Positions 7,296 through 16,081 are shown, counted from the first letter of the stretch. The stretch: 64,000 nucleotides of DNA from CAZMPJ01 sp964568455 (GCA_964568455.1 CAZMPJ010000005.1:1-64000); one strand, 5' to 3'. Numbers and translations are program-made. Notes: a model not told the origin generated them from the letters alone.

Positions 7296-8018
7296 TTATG
7301 ATTTTTGAGCCACAAAAAACTCATAACCGACTTCGTTTGAACATTTCTTAAAGCCGTCTATTTCCTGCTGGGCCATGTTCAAGACCTGTGTGGCTGTTTC
7401 GTTGTTTAGATATTTTGGTCGTAATTCAATTATTTTTTTCTGTAAAGGTCCGTAATAATCAGCCAACCAAGCCTCAATCGGTAAGGTAAAATTGCTAATC
7501 ATTTTATACCCATTGCGTTTGAATAGTGCTAAATTATCTTTAATATTTTTAATTCCGACGTATTGTTTGGCAAAAGCTTTGGCCTCTGCAGAAGGAGTAT
7601 CTGTTAGCCAAACTAGTTCTGAGGCTGCCAGATAGCCGTCTTTTTTTAGGAATTCTTTGCATTTTATTAAAGCTTGTTCAAAGCCCATCTGATAAAGCGC
7701 GCCTTCGGACCAAATCAGGTTAAAACTGTCAACTGGAAAGGTCATGGTATTCATATCTTGATTCAAAGTTTTAACGCGTGGGTGTTTAATTTTATCGAGA
7801 AAAGGCTGATGGTTATCTAAAGCAATGATGGTTCCGTTGGAGAGCTTAGCCAGCTCCAAAGTCTGCCTGCCGGGTCCGCAGCCGATGTCTAATATTTTGG
7901 GTTCAGGAAGCAAGTTGGGGATCTTTTTATAGGCCCGAGCTGTGATAATATTGTTGCCCGGCCCAGTTTGGGGCAGGGTGCCGTAGACTTCGAAGAAATA
8001 GGTCATTTGGTCAGACAT
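7296..8018 (-). CDS. Class I SAM-dependent methyltransferase
   Basis: 240 residues from the chosen ATG at 8018 (MSDQMTYFFEVYG); a TATAAT box ends 6 nt before it, so the longer frame starting at 8036 would overlap the promoter. Rossmann motif I is ILDIGCGPGRQTLELA, motif II ends in ALDNH, and motif IV/post-I is FNLIWSEGALYQMGFE, typical of small-molecule methyltransferases of the UbiE/Methyltransf_11 kind. The substrate cannot be told. It is divergent from the DEAD-box helicase; the two promoters are separated by about 50 bp. Confidence 0.85.
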   Translation of the reverse strand: MSDQMTYFFEVYGTLPQTGPGNNIITARAYKKIPNLLPEPKILDIGCGPGRQTLELAKLSNGTIIALDNHQPFLDKIKHPRVKTLNQDMNTMTFPVDSFNLIWSEGALYQMGFEQALIKCKEFLKKDGYLAASELVWLTDTPSAEAKAFAKQYVGIKNIKDNLALFKRNGYKMISNFTLPIEAWLADYYGPLQKKIIELRPKYLNNETATQVLNMAQQEIDGFKKCSNEVGYEFFVAQKS

Positions 8019-8090
8019 AAGTAAATTATACCACACCGCAAAGGACAGTACTTCGACTCATCCGCCTTCTTTTCGTGCTATAATTAACTT

Positions 8091-9305
8091 ATGAATAAAA
8101 ATGATCAGCATAACCATAATAATGTAAGCTTCTATGGTCTTGGGATTGCCCCAAAGATACTAGAACTGCTTAATCGAATGAGATTTAAAACACCAACGCC
8201 TATTCAATACAAAGCAATTCCAATGGCAATTGAAGGTAAAGATATTGTTGGTATAGCTCAAACCGGAACCGGCAAAACAATGGCTTTTGGAATTCCTATG
8301 GTTCAACGCTTAGCCCAAGGTCCTGGCCGGGCCTTAATTATTGTTCCTACCCGAGAACTGGCGCTCCAAGTGGATGAAGCAATTCACAAAATTGCCCAGC
8401 CATTTGGGATAAGGTCAGCTGTTCTTATCGGTGGAGCCTCTATGAACAATCAACTAAGAATGTTGCGTCGACACCCAAGGATAATCATTGCTACTCCTGG
8501 ACGATTCAATGATCACTTAAGACAAAGAACCTTACGGCTTAATGAGTTTAAAATCCTAGTTTTGGACGAAGCAGATCGCATGCTGGATATGGGTTTTATG
8601 CCGCAAATTGAACACATACTAAAGAATTTGCCAAAAGATAGACAAACCATGCTATTTTCAGCAACCATTCCAGAAAAAATAGTTCGGATTGCTACCAGTT
8701 ATATGAGACTGCCGGTTAGTGTAGAAATTGCCCGTTCTGGCACTGCGGCTAAAAATGTTACTCAAGAACTATTTATTATAAGAAAAGAAGATAAAATCAA
8801 ATTACTGGAAAAATTACTTTATCAATATCGTGGTGCGGTACTTATTTTTATCCGTACTAAAAGAGGCGCTACTAGAATTGCTCGCGGCCTCAAAACCTTG
8901 GGTCACAATGTGGCAGAAATCCATTCTGATCGCTCTCTCAAGCAAAGAAGAGACGCGCTTGATGGTTTTAAGATGGGGAAATTTAGAATCTTGGTTGCCA
9001 CCGACATTGCAGCCAGAGGGATTGACGTTAAAGAAATAGAATTAGTTATTAATTATGATCTTCCTGATGATGCAGAAAATTATGTACACCGCATTGGTCG
9101 TACTGGTCGGGCTGGTCACGAGGGCCGAGCCATTTCTTTTGCTACACCAGACCAGCGTGGCGATATTCGCAGCATCGAAAGAATAATGCAAAAAGCGCTG
9201 CCAATTGTTAAACACCCAGAAATTCAACCTGCCAGCTTTGACTCACCCAGGGTGAGAAGTTTTCGGCCCCGACAATCGCGTTTTAGTCGACGACGAAGAA
9301 GATAA
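8091..9305 (+). CDS. DEAD-box ATP-dependent RNA helicase (RhlE-like)
   Basis: 404 residues with the full motif set: Q motif FKTPTPIQYKAIP, motif I AQTGTGKT, Ia PTRELA, motif II DEAD, motif III SAT, motif V ATDIAARGIDV, motif VI HRIGRTGRAG. The two RecA domains are followed only by a short basic tail (RPRQSRFSRRRRR), so it belongs to the small RhlE/CshA-type helicases in rRNA maturation or RNA decay. TATAAT ends 6 nt before the ATG and no Shine-Dalgarno is present, so the message is probably leaderless. Which RNA it acts on is unknown. Confidence 0.95.
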   Translation: MNKNDQHNHNNVSFYGLGIAPKILELLNRMRFKTPTPIQYKAIPMAIEGKDIVGIAQTGTGKTMAFGIPMVQRLAQGPGRALIIVPTRELALQVDEAIHKIAQPFGIRSAVLIGGASMNNQLRMLRRHPRIIIATPGRFNDHLRQRTLRLNEFKILVLDEADRMLDMGFMPQIEHILKNLPKDRQTMLFSATIPEKIVRIATSYMRLPVSVEIARSGTAAKNVTQELFIIRKEDKIKLLEKLLYQYRGAVLIFIRTKRGATRIARGLKTLGHNVAEIHSDRSLKQRRDALDGFKMGKFRILVATDIAARGIDVKEIELVINYDLPDDAENYVHRIGRTGRAGHEGRAISFATPDQRGDIRSIERIMQKALPIVKHPEIQPASFDSPRVRSFRPRQSRFSRRRRR

Positions 9306-9315
9306 ATTTTCCTCA

Positions 9316-9344
9316 TTGACACCAACCTGCCTCTCTGCGATAAT
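9316..9344 (+). promoter_or_regulatory. Consensus sigma-70 promoter
   Basis: TTGACA (9316-9321), 17 nt, GATAAT (9339-9344). The leader of about 25 nt contains GGGGGAT before the ATG at 9375. Confidence 0.75.
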
Positions 9345-9374
9345 TTATGCAACTTTTAAAAAGGGGGATTTTAA

Positions 9375-10049
9375 ATGTTGAAGAAATTGTTTGTGTTTCT
9401 ATTTGTCTTGCTTGCTCTTGCTTCTTTTGTCCAGGCTAAAGAAATGGCCGCTTCTGATGGCCAGTTGATTGTTATTGACGGTGAAACGTTGAAGGATATT
9501 GGGATTAATATTAAAGACGGCCGTATAGAGATTGATGTGCCGGCTGTTGCCCCGATTGTTGGCGCCGTAACCGCTGGTGATATTTTAGGCGGATTAATTA
9601 TAGCTAAAATCTTAAGTTTTATTGGATTGTTAGTTTTAGCAATTTTAGTGGTTGCCTTTTTTAATAAAAATGTTGATTTAGTGGCTGCTGTAACCGAAAA
9701 AGCAGCGGGCAGTAAATTCTTATGGGGCTTATTAGCAATGCTTCTAATTGTTCCTATTACTGTGCTTTTAATTGTTAGTGTGGTTGGTATTGTGGTGCTT
9801 CCAGTTTGGATTATTATTTTAATTGCTGCAGCCATTCTTGGTTATGTGGCTATTGCGGAAATATTTGGTGAAAAGATTTTAACAGCCTTAAAAGTTAAAA
9901 AGCCAACTACTATGGTTAGCGTTATTGTGGGAACTATTATTCTTGGTTTGCTTGGACTTGTTCCTTTTGTTGGCTGGTTGATTAAATCAGTAGCTGTTAT
10001 CTGTGGACTAGGCGCGGTTATAACTACCAGGTTTGGGACTGTTAAGTAG
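9375..10049 (+). CDS. Exported/membrane protein of unknown function
   Basis: 224 residues. N-terminal signal sequence (KKLFVFLFVLLALASFVQA, cleavage after about residue 21), a 40-residue extracytoplasmic segment rich in Asp/Gly/Val (IVIDGETLKDIGINIKDGRI), then four strongly hydrophobic segments separated by short charged loops. The gene has its own consensus promoter and a terminator at 10063-10109, so it is monocistronic. The pattern of a signal peptide, a short polar strand-rich stretch and a membrane bundle resembles uncharacterised envelope proteins of the polymer-forming/DUF8173-like kind; I do not assign a function. Confidence 0.75.
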   Translation: MLKKLFVFLFVLLALASFVQAKEMAASDGQLIVIDGETLKDIGINIKDGRIEIDVPAVAPIVGAVTAGDILGGLIIAKILSFIGLLVLAILVVAFFNKNVDLVAAVTEKAAGSKFLWGLLAMLLIVPITVLLIVSVVGIVVLPVWIIILIAAAILGYVAIAEIFGEKILTALKVKKPTTMVSVIVGTIILGLLGLVPFVGWLIKSVAVICGLGAVITTRFGTVK

Positions 10050-10062
10050 GTTAAAGGTATCT

Positions 10063-10109
10063 GGTGATCCGGTTATTGGGGATGTCCTTGATATCCGGAT
10101 CACCTTTTT
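10063..10109 (+). terminator. Terminator overlapping the ftsK promoter
   Basis: Perfect 10-bp stem GGTGATCCGG/CCGGATCACC followed by TTTTT. The descending arm overlaps a promoter for ftsK: TTGATA, 18 nt, TATACT, 9 nt before its ATG. Confidence 0.75.
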
Positions 10110-10126
10110 GCTATACTTCATAAATA

Positions 10127-12385
10127 ATGCCCCCTAAAAAGAAAAGCAACAAAAGAGTTACTAGGAAAACAGTTAGTAAAGATAAAAAGCTGCCGTCCAA
10201 GTTTAAGCAAGATATTGTCGGCATTCTACTTTTTGCGCTAGCTATTTTTATTTTTGTATCTAATTTAAGTACTTCAACCGGACTGATCGGCCTTTTTGTG
10301 GTTAAAACCTTGCTGCGCTCTTTTCTTGGTATTGGAGTTTTGGTGCTTCCTCTTTTTGTGGGTACTTACGGACTTGTTCTTATGCTGCGGCATGAAGTAA
10401 AAGAGTTAACCGTTCGTTTGGTTGGCTTAACTGTTCTTTTTCTTACCTATATAACTGTGGCCCAATATTATGCGCCTAGTTATTTTGCAGACATGGAAGC
10501 AATTTACTTTCAAGGGGCGGGTGGGGTACTTGGTTATTCCTCACAATATGTTTTAATGCGCATAGTGGGGTTGTGGGGTTCTTACATTATATTAACGGCT
10601 ACTTCTATTATTGGCGTGCTTATGATGCTTAATGTAACAGTGCTTAATATTGTTTCTTTTATTACTCATTTACTGCGACCAGGAATAAAAGAAGAAGATC
10701 CAAAAGAGAGATTTAAGAAAACCGAAGAAAAAAGAAAAGATTTTCAATTACCTTTACCAGTTAAGAAAGAAAAGAAAGAAGAGATAGTTCCTAAACAAAT
10801 GGAATTAAAAGAGCCGCCGCCACCGCCTCCACCAGTAATTGTTTCTTCTACTATTTCCAAAGAAGAAAATGATTACAAAAAAACACCAGAGCCATTTTTA
10901 ACCGTGCATAAAGGGCCAAAAGTAGTCCAGGAAAAAGTAAATGTTTCTAGTAATTATAAACTCCCGCCGCTCACGCTATTAGAAGGCCAAACTGCGCAAG
11001 AAAGAAAACAGATTAAAGATATGGAAGCGCAGATTAATGCCAGGAAAGACCAATTGGAATCAGCTTTAAAGAGTTTTGGTATTGGCGCAAGAGTAGTAGC
11101 GATTTATCAGGGTCCGGCAGTTACTCGTTATGAACTTCAACCTGAGCCAGGGGTAAAGGTCAGTAGAATTAATAACTTATCCAATGATATTGCCCTGGCC
11201 ATGGCTTCGCAGGGAATCAGAATTGAAGCCCCGGTTCCAGGTAAGTCTGTCGTCGGAATTGAAGTCCCTAACCCAACAGTTGTTCCGGTAAAAATCAGAG
11301 AAATTGCAGAAAGCAGTGCTTTTCAGAAAAAAACTTCAAAACTGGCTTTTTGTTTAGGTAAAGATTTATCTGGTCATCCAGTAATTGGTGATCTAGAAGC
11401 CATGCCTCACTTATTAATTGCTGGTACCACTGGCTCTGGAAAAAGTGTTTGCGTTAATTCTTTTATCACTAGCATTCTTTTACGCGCAACTCCAGATGAA
11501 GTAAAGTTTTTAATGATTGACCCTAAGATGGTTGAGCTTTCGGTTTATAATGGTATTGCTCATTTACTTACTCCCGTAGTTACTAATGTTAAAAAAGCTT
11601 CCGCTACTTTAAAAGTATGGGTTTTACAAGAAATGAACCGCCGTTACGAATTATTTCATGCCGCTGGAGCCCGTAATATTAATGCTTACAATAAAAAGCA
11701 CACTGATCGTTTGCCTCATCTTGTGGTAATTGTAGACGAGTTAGCTGATCTTATGATGGTAGCGGCTAATGAGGTTGAAAGCTCAATCTGCCGCATAGCC
11801 CAAATGGCTCGCGCAACCGGTATCCATATGGTGCTGGCAACTCAAAGGCCCTCAATCGATGTTATTACCGGGTTAATTAAAGCCAATATCCCTTCGCGGA
11901 TTGCTTTTGCCGTAGCAACGCAAATTGATTCACGAGTAATTTTAGATAGTTCTGGCGCTGAAAAATTATTAGGCAAAGGCGACATGCTTTATAATCCAAT
12001 TGGTGCGATGAAACCAACTAGGTTGCAAGGTTCTTTTGTTTCAGACAAAGAAACAGAAGATATTGTCAGCCACATTAAGAAACAGTGTAAGGCTGAATAC
12101 ATTGAAGAGATTTCTGATATTAAAGCTATGGATCTGGCTGAAACAGGTCAGGGTGGCGGAAGCAATGCAGATCGAGATGCGCTTTTTATGGATGTGGCCA
12201 AATTAGTAATTAGTAGCGGCCAAGCTTCAACTTCTTATGTGCAAAGAAAATTTCGCATTGGCTATAACCGTGCAGCCCGCATTATGGATGAATTGGAAGA
12301 AGCTGGTGTTGTTAGCCCTCCCGAAGGTGAGCAAAAGACCAGAAGAGTAGTGGGTGGGGAAGAAAAATTATCCCCTAAAGCATGA
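10127..12385 (+). CDS. ftsK: DNA translocase FtsK/SpoIIIE
   Basis: 752-residue septal DNA pump that clears chromosome termini during division. Four N-terminal membrane helices (about residues 25-180), a charged proline-rich linker (PPPPPPPV), then the motor: Walker A AGTTGSGKSVCVN, Walker B VVIVDELADLMM, and the FtsK signature IAQMARATGIHMVLATQRPS. The C-terminal gamma winged-helix domain (SSGQASTSYVQRKFRIGYNRA) recognises polarity sequences. Length is typical of short-linker FtsK proteins. Its stop overlaps the start of the DUF89 gene by 4 bp (ATGA), indicating coupling. Confidence 0.97.
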   Translation: MPPKKKSNKRVTRKTVSKDKKLPSKFKQDIVGILLFALAIFIFVSNLSTSTGLIGLFVVKTLLRSFLGIGVLVLPLFVGTYGLVLMLRHEVKELTVRLVGLTVLFLTYITVAQYYAPSYFADMEAIYFQGAGGVLGYSSQYVLMRIVGLWGSYIILTATSIIGVLMMLNVTVLNIVSFITHLLRPGIKEEDPKERFKKTEEKRKDFQLPLPVKKEKKEEIVPKQMELKEPPPPPPPVIVSSTISKEENDYKKTPEPFLTVHKGPKVVQEKVNVSSNYKLPPLTLLEGQTAQERKQIKDMEAQINARKDQLESALKSFGIGARVVAIYQGPAVTRYELQPEPGVKVSRINNLSNDIALAMASQGIRIEAPVPGKSVVGIEVPNPTVVPVKIREIAESSAFQKKTSKLAFCLGKDLSGHPVIGDLEAMPHLLIAGTTGSGKSVCVNSFITSILLRATPDEVKFLMIDPKMVELSVYNGIAHLLTPVVTNVKKASATLKVWVLQEMNRRYELFHAAGARNINAYNKKHTDRLPHLVVIVDELADLMMVAANEVESSICRIAQMARATGIHMVLATQRPSIDVITGLIKANIPSRIAFAVATQIDSRVILDSSGAEKLLGKGDMLYNPIGAMKPTRLQGSFVSDKETEDIVSHIKKQCKAEYIEEISDIKAMDLAETGQGGGSNADRDALFMDVAKLVISSGQASTSYVQRKFRIGYNRAARIMDELEEAGVVSPPEGEQKTRRVVGGEEKLSPKA

Positions 12386-13251
12386 AATCTTTTCCAGAAT
12401 GTATATCTTGCGTAATTCGCCAAACTATCGAAATTCTTTATCGAGTTGAGAAAAGCCCCAGAAAACGGCAGGAAATTATTGCTCAAGTTCTAAAAAAAAT
12501 CTCAAAAGTTGATATTTCCAAATTTAATCCACCAGAGCTGACCCATATTGCTCACAAAATTATTCATAAAATAACAGGGATTAAAGATTTATATGAAAAA
12601 CCTAAAAAGCAAAACAATAAAGATGCATTAGAACTTTATCCTTATGCTAAGAATTTAGTTAAAAAAGCCCAAGACCCACTTTTAATGGCTATTCGCTTGG
12701 CTATTGCCGGTAATATTATTGATTATGGGGCTTTGGCAGATTTTAATATTAAAAAAACCATTAAAGAAGTGTTGCAAAAGAAATTTGCCGTGCTGGATTA
12801 TAAAAAATTTAAAAAAGAGTTAAAAAAATCCAAGTTATTGCTTTATATTGGTGATAATGCCGGAGAAATTGTGTTTGATAGAATTTTTATTGAAGAATTA
12901 GTCAAATATACAAAAGTTGTTTTTGTAGTTAAAAGCAAACCAGTATTAAATGATGTTTTAATGCAAGATGCTAAAACAGTGGGTATGGACAAGGTGGTAA
13001 AAGTAATCAAAAGTGGTTCTGATTATGCGGGGACAAACCCCAAATCCGCCACCAAAGCCTTTAAAAAGCTATATAATAAGGCAAACATGATTATTGCTAA
13101 AGGCCAGGGTAATTTTGAAACCCTGGACCAAGAGAAAAAGAATATTTATTTTATGTTAAAGATGAAGTGCCCATGTTTAGCCAAAGCTCATGGGTTGAGG
13201 AAAGGCGATATTATTTTAAAAGCCAAATGTCAAAATCCAAAATCCAAATAA
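12382..13251 (+). CDS. DUF89 / ARMT1-like metal-dependent phosphatase
   Basis: 289 residues. FPECISCVIRQT at the start (CxxC of subfamily I), GDNAGEIVFDRI with the metal-binding Asp-Asn, and GQGNFETL near the C-terminus identify the DUF89 damage-control phosphatase family, thought to hydrolyse stray sugar-phosphate metabolites. The start overlaps ftsK by ATGA. The last eight or so codons (CQNPKSK) lie in the left arm of a fold-back repeat (13226-13333), so the native C-terminus was probably replaced by repeat sequence. The substrate is unknown. Confidence 0.85.
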   Translation: MKSFPECISCVIRQTIEILYRVEKSPRKRQEIIAQVLKKISKVDISKFNPPELTHIAHKIIHKITGIKDLYEKPKKQNNKDALELYPYAKNLVKKAQDPLLMAIRLAIAGNIIDYGALADFNIKKTIKEVLQKKFAVLDYKKFKKELKKSKLLLYIGDNAGEIVFDRIFIEELVKYTKVVFVVKSKPVLNDVLMQDAKTVGMDKVVKVIKSGSDYAGTNPKSATKAFKKLYNKANMIIAKGQGNFETLDQEKKNIYFMLKMKCPCLAKAHGLRKGDIILKAKCQNPKSK

Positions 13252-13333
13252 ATCATAAAATCCAAATCAAAAAAATATTTAAATATTTGTCATTAATGAT
13301 TTATTTGTCATTTGTCATTTGGATTTTGTCATT
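13226..13333. repeat. Fold-back repeat of the ATTTGTCATTTGGATTTTG type
   Basis: Left arm (AATGTCAAAATCCAAA ...AATAAATCAT) is the imperfect reverse complement of the right arm (ATGATTTATTTG ... TGGATTTTGTCATT); the centre is AT-only. The element spans the 3' end of the DUF89 gene and the 5' end of the binding-protein gene, and supplies the latter's signal peptide. Confidence 0.7.
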
Positions 13334-14135
13334 GCCTGTTTTTGCTTCTCCCCAACGCATCGTCTCCGGTATGCCGGCTATTACAGAAATTCTCTATGCT
13401 ATTGGGGCAGAAGATCAAATAGTAGGAGTTACTACTAATTGTAATTTTCCGGCGCAGGCTAAAAAGAAAGATAGGATTGGCGGATTTTTCTTAAACCTTG
13501 AAAAAGTAGTCTCCTTAAATCCGGATTTAGTCATTTTGCAAGAAGATGCGCAAAAAAATGATACTGCAAAGTTTAAGCGTTTTGGCTTGCCGGTTTATAC
13601 TATTAAGGTTGATTCGGTGAACGATGTTTTAAAAAATATCACTAAATTGGGGCAGGTTACCGGCAGAACGCTTGAGGCAGAAAGACTAGTTTCTTTAATG
13701 CAAAGACGGATTAGTAAAGTGGATAAGAAAATTAAAAATCATCAGCCGGTAATTGAGGAAGTGCTTACGATTTGGGGTAAAGGGGTAAAAAAACGCAAAG
13801 CTTTAGTCATAGTTGGCTTTAAACCTTTGGTGGTGGCAGGAGATGGCACCTTTATTGACGATATTTTAGAAAAAGCTGGAGTAGAAAATGTGGCCGCTGA
13901 CGCAAAAGGAGCTTATCCGCAGTATAGTTTTGAGAAATTAGTGGACGAAAATCCCCAGTTTATAATTATCCCTAAAGGTTTAATAACTAAAAAGCAAATC
14001 CAGCGAGATAAACGTTGGAAAAGTTTAGAAGCAGTTAGAAAAAACCGCATTTTATTTGTTAATAAGGACATTATTTCTCGTCCTGGTCCCCGCGTAGTTG
14101 CCGCGGTTGAGCAGATTGCAGAGTTTATTTACTAA
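13227..14135 (+). CDS. Periplasmic binding protein of a B12/iron-type ABC importer
   Basis: 302 residues from the ATG at 13227, chosen because it gives a basic n-region (KSKIQINHKIQIKK) and hydrophobic core SLMIYLSFVIWILSLPVFA; the frame is open further upstream inside DUF89. The mature part, PQRIVSGMPAITEILYAIG, and the pattern to NPDLVILQED and the C-terminal ISRPGPRVVAAVEQ are typical of BtuF/FhuD/FecB (class III, helical-backbone) proteins. It pairs with the permease and ATPase that follow. The whole signal peptide lies in a fold-back repeat. The cargo (cobalamin or a siderophore) cannot be told. Confidence 0.88.
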   Translation: MSKSKIQINHKIQIKKIFKYLSLMIYLSFVIWILSLPVFASPQRIVSGMPAITEILYAIGAEDQIVGVTTNCNFPAQAKKKDRIGGFFLNLEKVVSLNPDLVILQEDAQKNDTAKFKRFGLPVYTIKVDSVNDVLKNITKLGQVTGRTLEAERLVSLMQRRISKVDKKIKNHQPVIEEVLTIWGKGVKKRKALVIVGFKPLVVAGDGTFIDDILEKAGVENVAADAKGAYPQYSFEKLVDENPQFIIIPKGLITKKQIQRDKRWKSLEAVRKNRILFVNKDIISRPGPRVVAAVEQIAEFIY

Positions 14136-14137
14136 AA

Positions 14138-14248
14138 CCCTCATCCCCTAGCCCCTTCTCCCAGAGGGAGAAGGGGAATGGTCTATTATTAATTATAGTG
14201 AGGGTATCCCCTCTCCCTTTGGGAGAGGGGATTATAGGGGTGAGGGCT
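14138..14248. repeat. CCCCTCTCCC-type fold-back repeat
   Basis: CCCTCATCCCC ... TAGGGGTGAGGG outer arms enclose two hairpins (CCCCTTCTCCC/GGGAGAAGGGG and CCCCTCTCCC/GGGAGAGGGG). This widespread type of intergenic palindrome fills most of the gap between binding protein and permease and could act as a processing site that lowers downstream expression. Confidence 0.7.
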
Positions 14249-14288
14249 TGAATGAAGCTTTTAAATACAGTAAAATATTAATTAATCA

Positions 14289-15278
14289 ATGGCTAGGAAA
14301 TTAAAAAATAATAAAACCCAAGAACGCATTGCCCTAGGCGGGCTAGGGATTTTTTTGTTAATCGCGATTGTGCTTTCTCTTTTACTGGGGTCAGTCTTTA
14401 TTTCTCCTTCCGACTTATGGGGTTCTGAAATTTTATGGCAAATCAGACTGCCAAGAGTAGTTTTAGCGGCCTTAATCGGCATTTTACTTTCTATTTCTGG
14501 TGTGATCTTGCAAGGTATTCTGCGCAACCCTTTAGCTGACCCCTATATATTAGGTATATCAGCTGGTGGTGCGGTGGGAGCTGCGGTTTCAATTGCTTTG
14601 GGCGCCCAGTTTGTAATTTTGGGTATGAGCTCTGTTCCGGCCACGGCTTTTATATTTGCTCTGATCGCGGTGGTTATAGTTTATAAACTTTCTCAAATAG
14701 CTGGCCGTACTGCCACAGAAACTTTGATTTTAGCTGGGGTGGCTTTTTCTGCTTTTGCTTCAGCCATACTTTCTTTAATTATTATCATTACTGGTAATCT
14801 ACAAAATATTTATTTTTGGCTTTTAGGCAGCCTATCTTCTGCTAGCTGGGGTAATGTTTTAACGGTTATCCCTTATATGTTAATTGGAGCGGGAGTTGCT
14901 TACTTTTTTTCCAAAGAATTAAACGCACTGTTGTTGGGTGAAGAAATGGCCGTTACTATGGGGGTAGATGTTGAAAGCACTCGTTTGATTTTAATTGGCC
15001 TAGCTTCGCTTATGACTGCGGCCGCGGTTTCGGTTTCTGGTTTAATTGGATTTGTTGGTTTAATTATTCCCCATTGGATTAGACTCTTAATTGGGCCTAA
15101 CCATAAAATGTTAATTCCTTTTTCCGCACTATCAGGAGCCTTGCTTATGGTGGTGGCAGACACAATTTCAAGAACTATTTTATCACCCATGGAAATTCCG
15201 ATTGGAATTATTATGGCTTTAGTAGGCGCGCCATTCTTTCTCTATTTACTTAGACGACGAAGGGTTGAGGGCAAATGA
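14289..15278 (+). CDS. FecCD/BtuC-family ABC permease
   Basis: 329 residues, about ten membrane helices. Typical landmarks: RLPRVVLAALIGILLSISGVI near the N-terminus, NPLADPYILGISAGGAVGAA, FWLLGSLSSASW, and GLIGFVGLIIPHWIRLLIGPNH, which is the cytoplasmic coupling segment for the ATPase. Two copies would form the membrane channel for cobalamin or iron-chelate uptake with the ATPase encoded 4 bp overlapping (ATGA at 15275). It is separated from its binding-protein gene by a fold-back repeat. Confidence 0.93.
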   Translation: MARKLKNNKTQERIALGGLGIFLLIAIVLSLLLGSVFISPSDLWGSEILWQIRLPRVVLAALIGILLSISGVILQGILRNPLADPYILGISAGGAVGAAVSIALGAQFVILGMSSVPATAFIFALIAVVIVYKLSQIAGRTATETLILAGVAFSAFASAILSLIIIITGNLQNIYFWLLGSLSSASWGNVLTVIPYMLIGAGVAYFFSKELNALLLGEEMAVTMGVDVESTRLILIGLASLMTAAAVSVSGLIGFVGLIIPHWIRLLIGPNHKMLIPFSALSGALLMVVADTISRTILSPMEIPIGIIMALVGAPFFLYLLRRRRVEGK

Positions 15279-16048
15279 CAGTTTTAAAAATAGAAAATTT
15301 AGCTTGTGGTTACAATCCTAAGAAACCAGTGATTAAGGATATGTCTTTTTCTGTGGATGAGGGTGATTTTGTAGGGATTGTTGGCCCCAACGGTTCTGGC
15401 AAAACCACTCTTTTAAGGACTATTATTGGTTTATTGCAAAAATATTCTGGCAGTGTGATTTTAAGCAACCACCGTATTGAAAAACTGGATCGAAGAGAGC
15501 TGGCTCGTCGAGTAGCTTTTGTGCCTCAGCTGATGGAGCCGGTAGAAGGCTTTACGGTTGAAGAGCTAGTATTGCTAGGACGCACCCCATATTTTGATCG
15601 TTTTTCTTTTGAGGGTGAAGATGATCATGATGCGGTTAATTGGGCGATTGAAGAGCTTAAGATTGAAAGTCTTAAAGGCAGACAAGTTTCAGAGCTGTCT
15701 GGTGGTGAGTTTCAAAGGGTAGCGATTGCCCGGGCGCTGGCTCAAGAACCAAGAATTTTATTATTAGATGAACCTACCTCTCATCTTGATATTCGTTACC
15801 AAGTAAAACTTTGCAAACTTTTGCGAAAACTAAGAAAACATCGCTCGATCATTGCTACTTTTCACGACTTGAATCTAGCTTCCCGCTTTTGTTCGCGTTT
15901 GATCTTAATAAAAAACGGTGAATTGATTGCCCATGGCCGACCGGATGAAGTAATTACTCCCCAAAATATCTGGAAAGCTTATCGCATCAAAGTTACAGTT
16001 CAAAAAAACCCCAGAACCAAGAAAGCCCGCTACATCCTTTTACCCTAA
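15275..16048 (+). CDS. ABC importer ATPase (FecE/BtuD family)
   Basis: 257 residues. Walker A GPNGSGKTT, Q-loop VPQLMEPVEG, signature LSGGEFQRV, Walker B ILLLDEPTSHLD, and switch His in ATFHDLNLASRFC, all canonical for the siderophore/cobalamin importer ATPases. It overlaps the permease stop by 4 bp. It powers the transporter formed with 13227-14135 and 14289-15278. The next gene starts after an unrelated promoter, so this ends the operon. Confidence 0.94.
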   Translation: MTVLKIENLACGYNPKKPVIKDMSFSVDEGDFVGIVGPNGSGKTTLLRTIIGLLQKYSGSVILSNHRIEKLDRRELARRVAFVPQLMEPVEGFTVEELVLLGRTPYFDRFSFEGEDDHDAVNWAIEELKIESLKGRQVSELSGGEFQRVAIARALAQEPRILLLDEPTSHLDIRYQVKLCKLLRKLRKHRSIIATFHDLNLASRFCSRLILIKNGELIAHGRPDEVITPQNIWKAYRIKVTVQKNPRTKKARYILLP

Positions 16049-16054
16049 AAGAGT

Positions 16055-16081
16055 GAAATTTCTTTAACAACCTGCCGATAA
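16055..16081 (+). promoter_or_regulatory. Sigma-28-like promoter
   Basis: GAAATTTC, exactly 11 nt, GCCGATAA. The enterobacterial FliA consensus is TAAAGTTT-N11-GCCGATAA, so the -10 is perfect and the spacing matches. The same layout recurs at 50744-50770. It is followed by AACAC-TTGAG-GTGTT, a small inverted repeat containing the GAGGTG ribosome site. Confidence 0.65.

Noticed and set aside
13167..13226. Upstream start for the binding protein at 13167
   Set aside because: It would add 20 polar residues before the signal peptide and lies deep in the DUF89 gene; the ATG at 13227 fits a signal peptide better.
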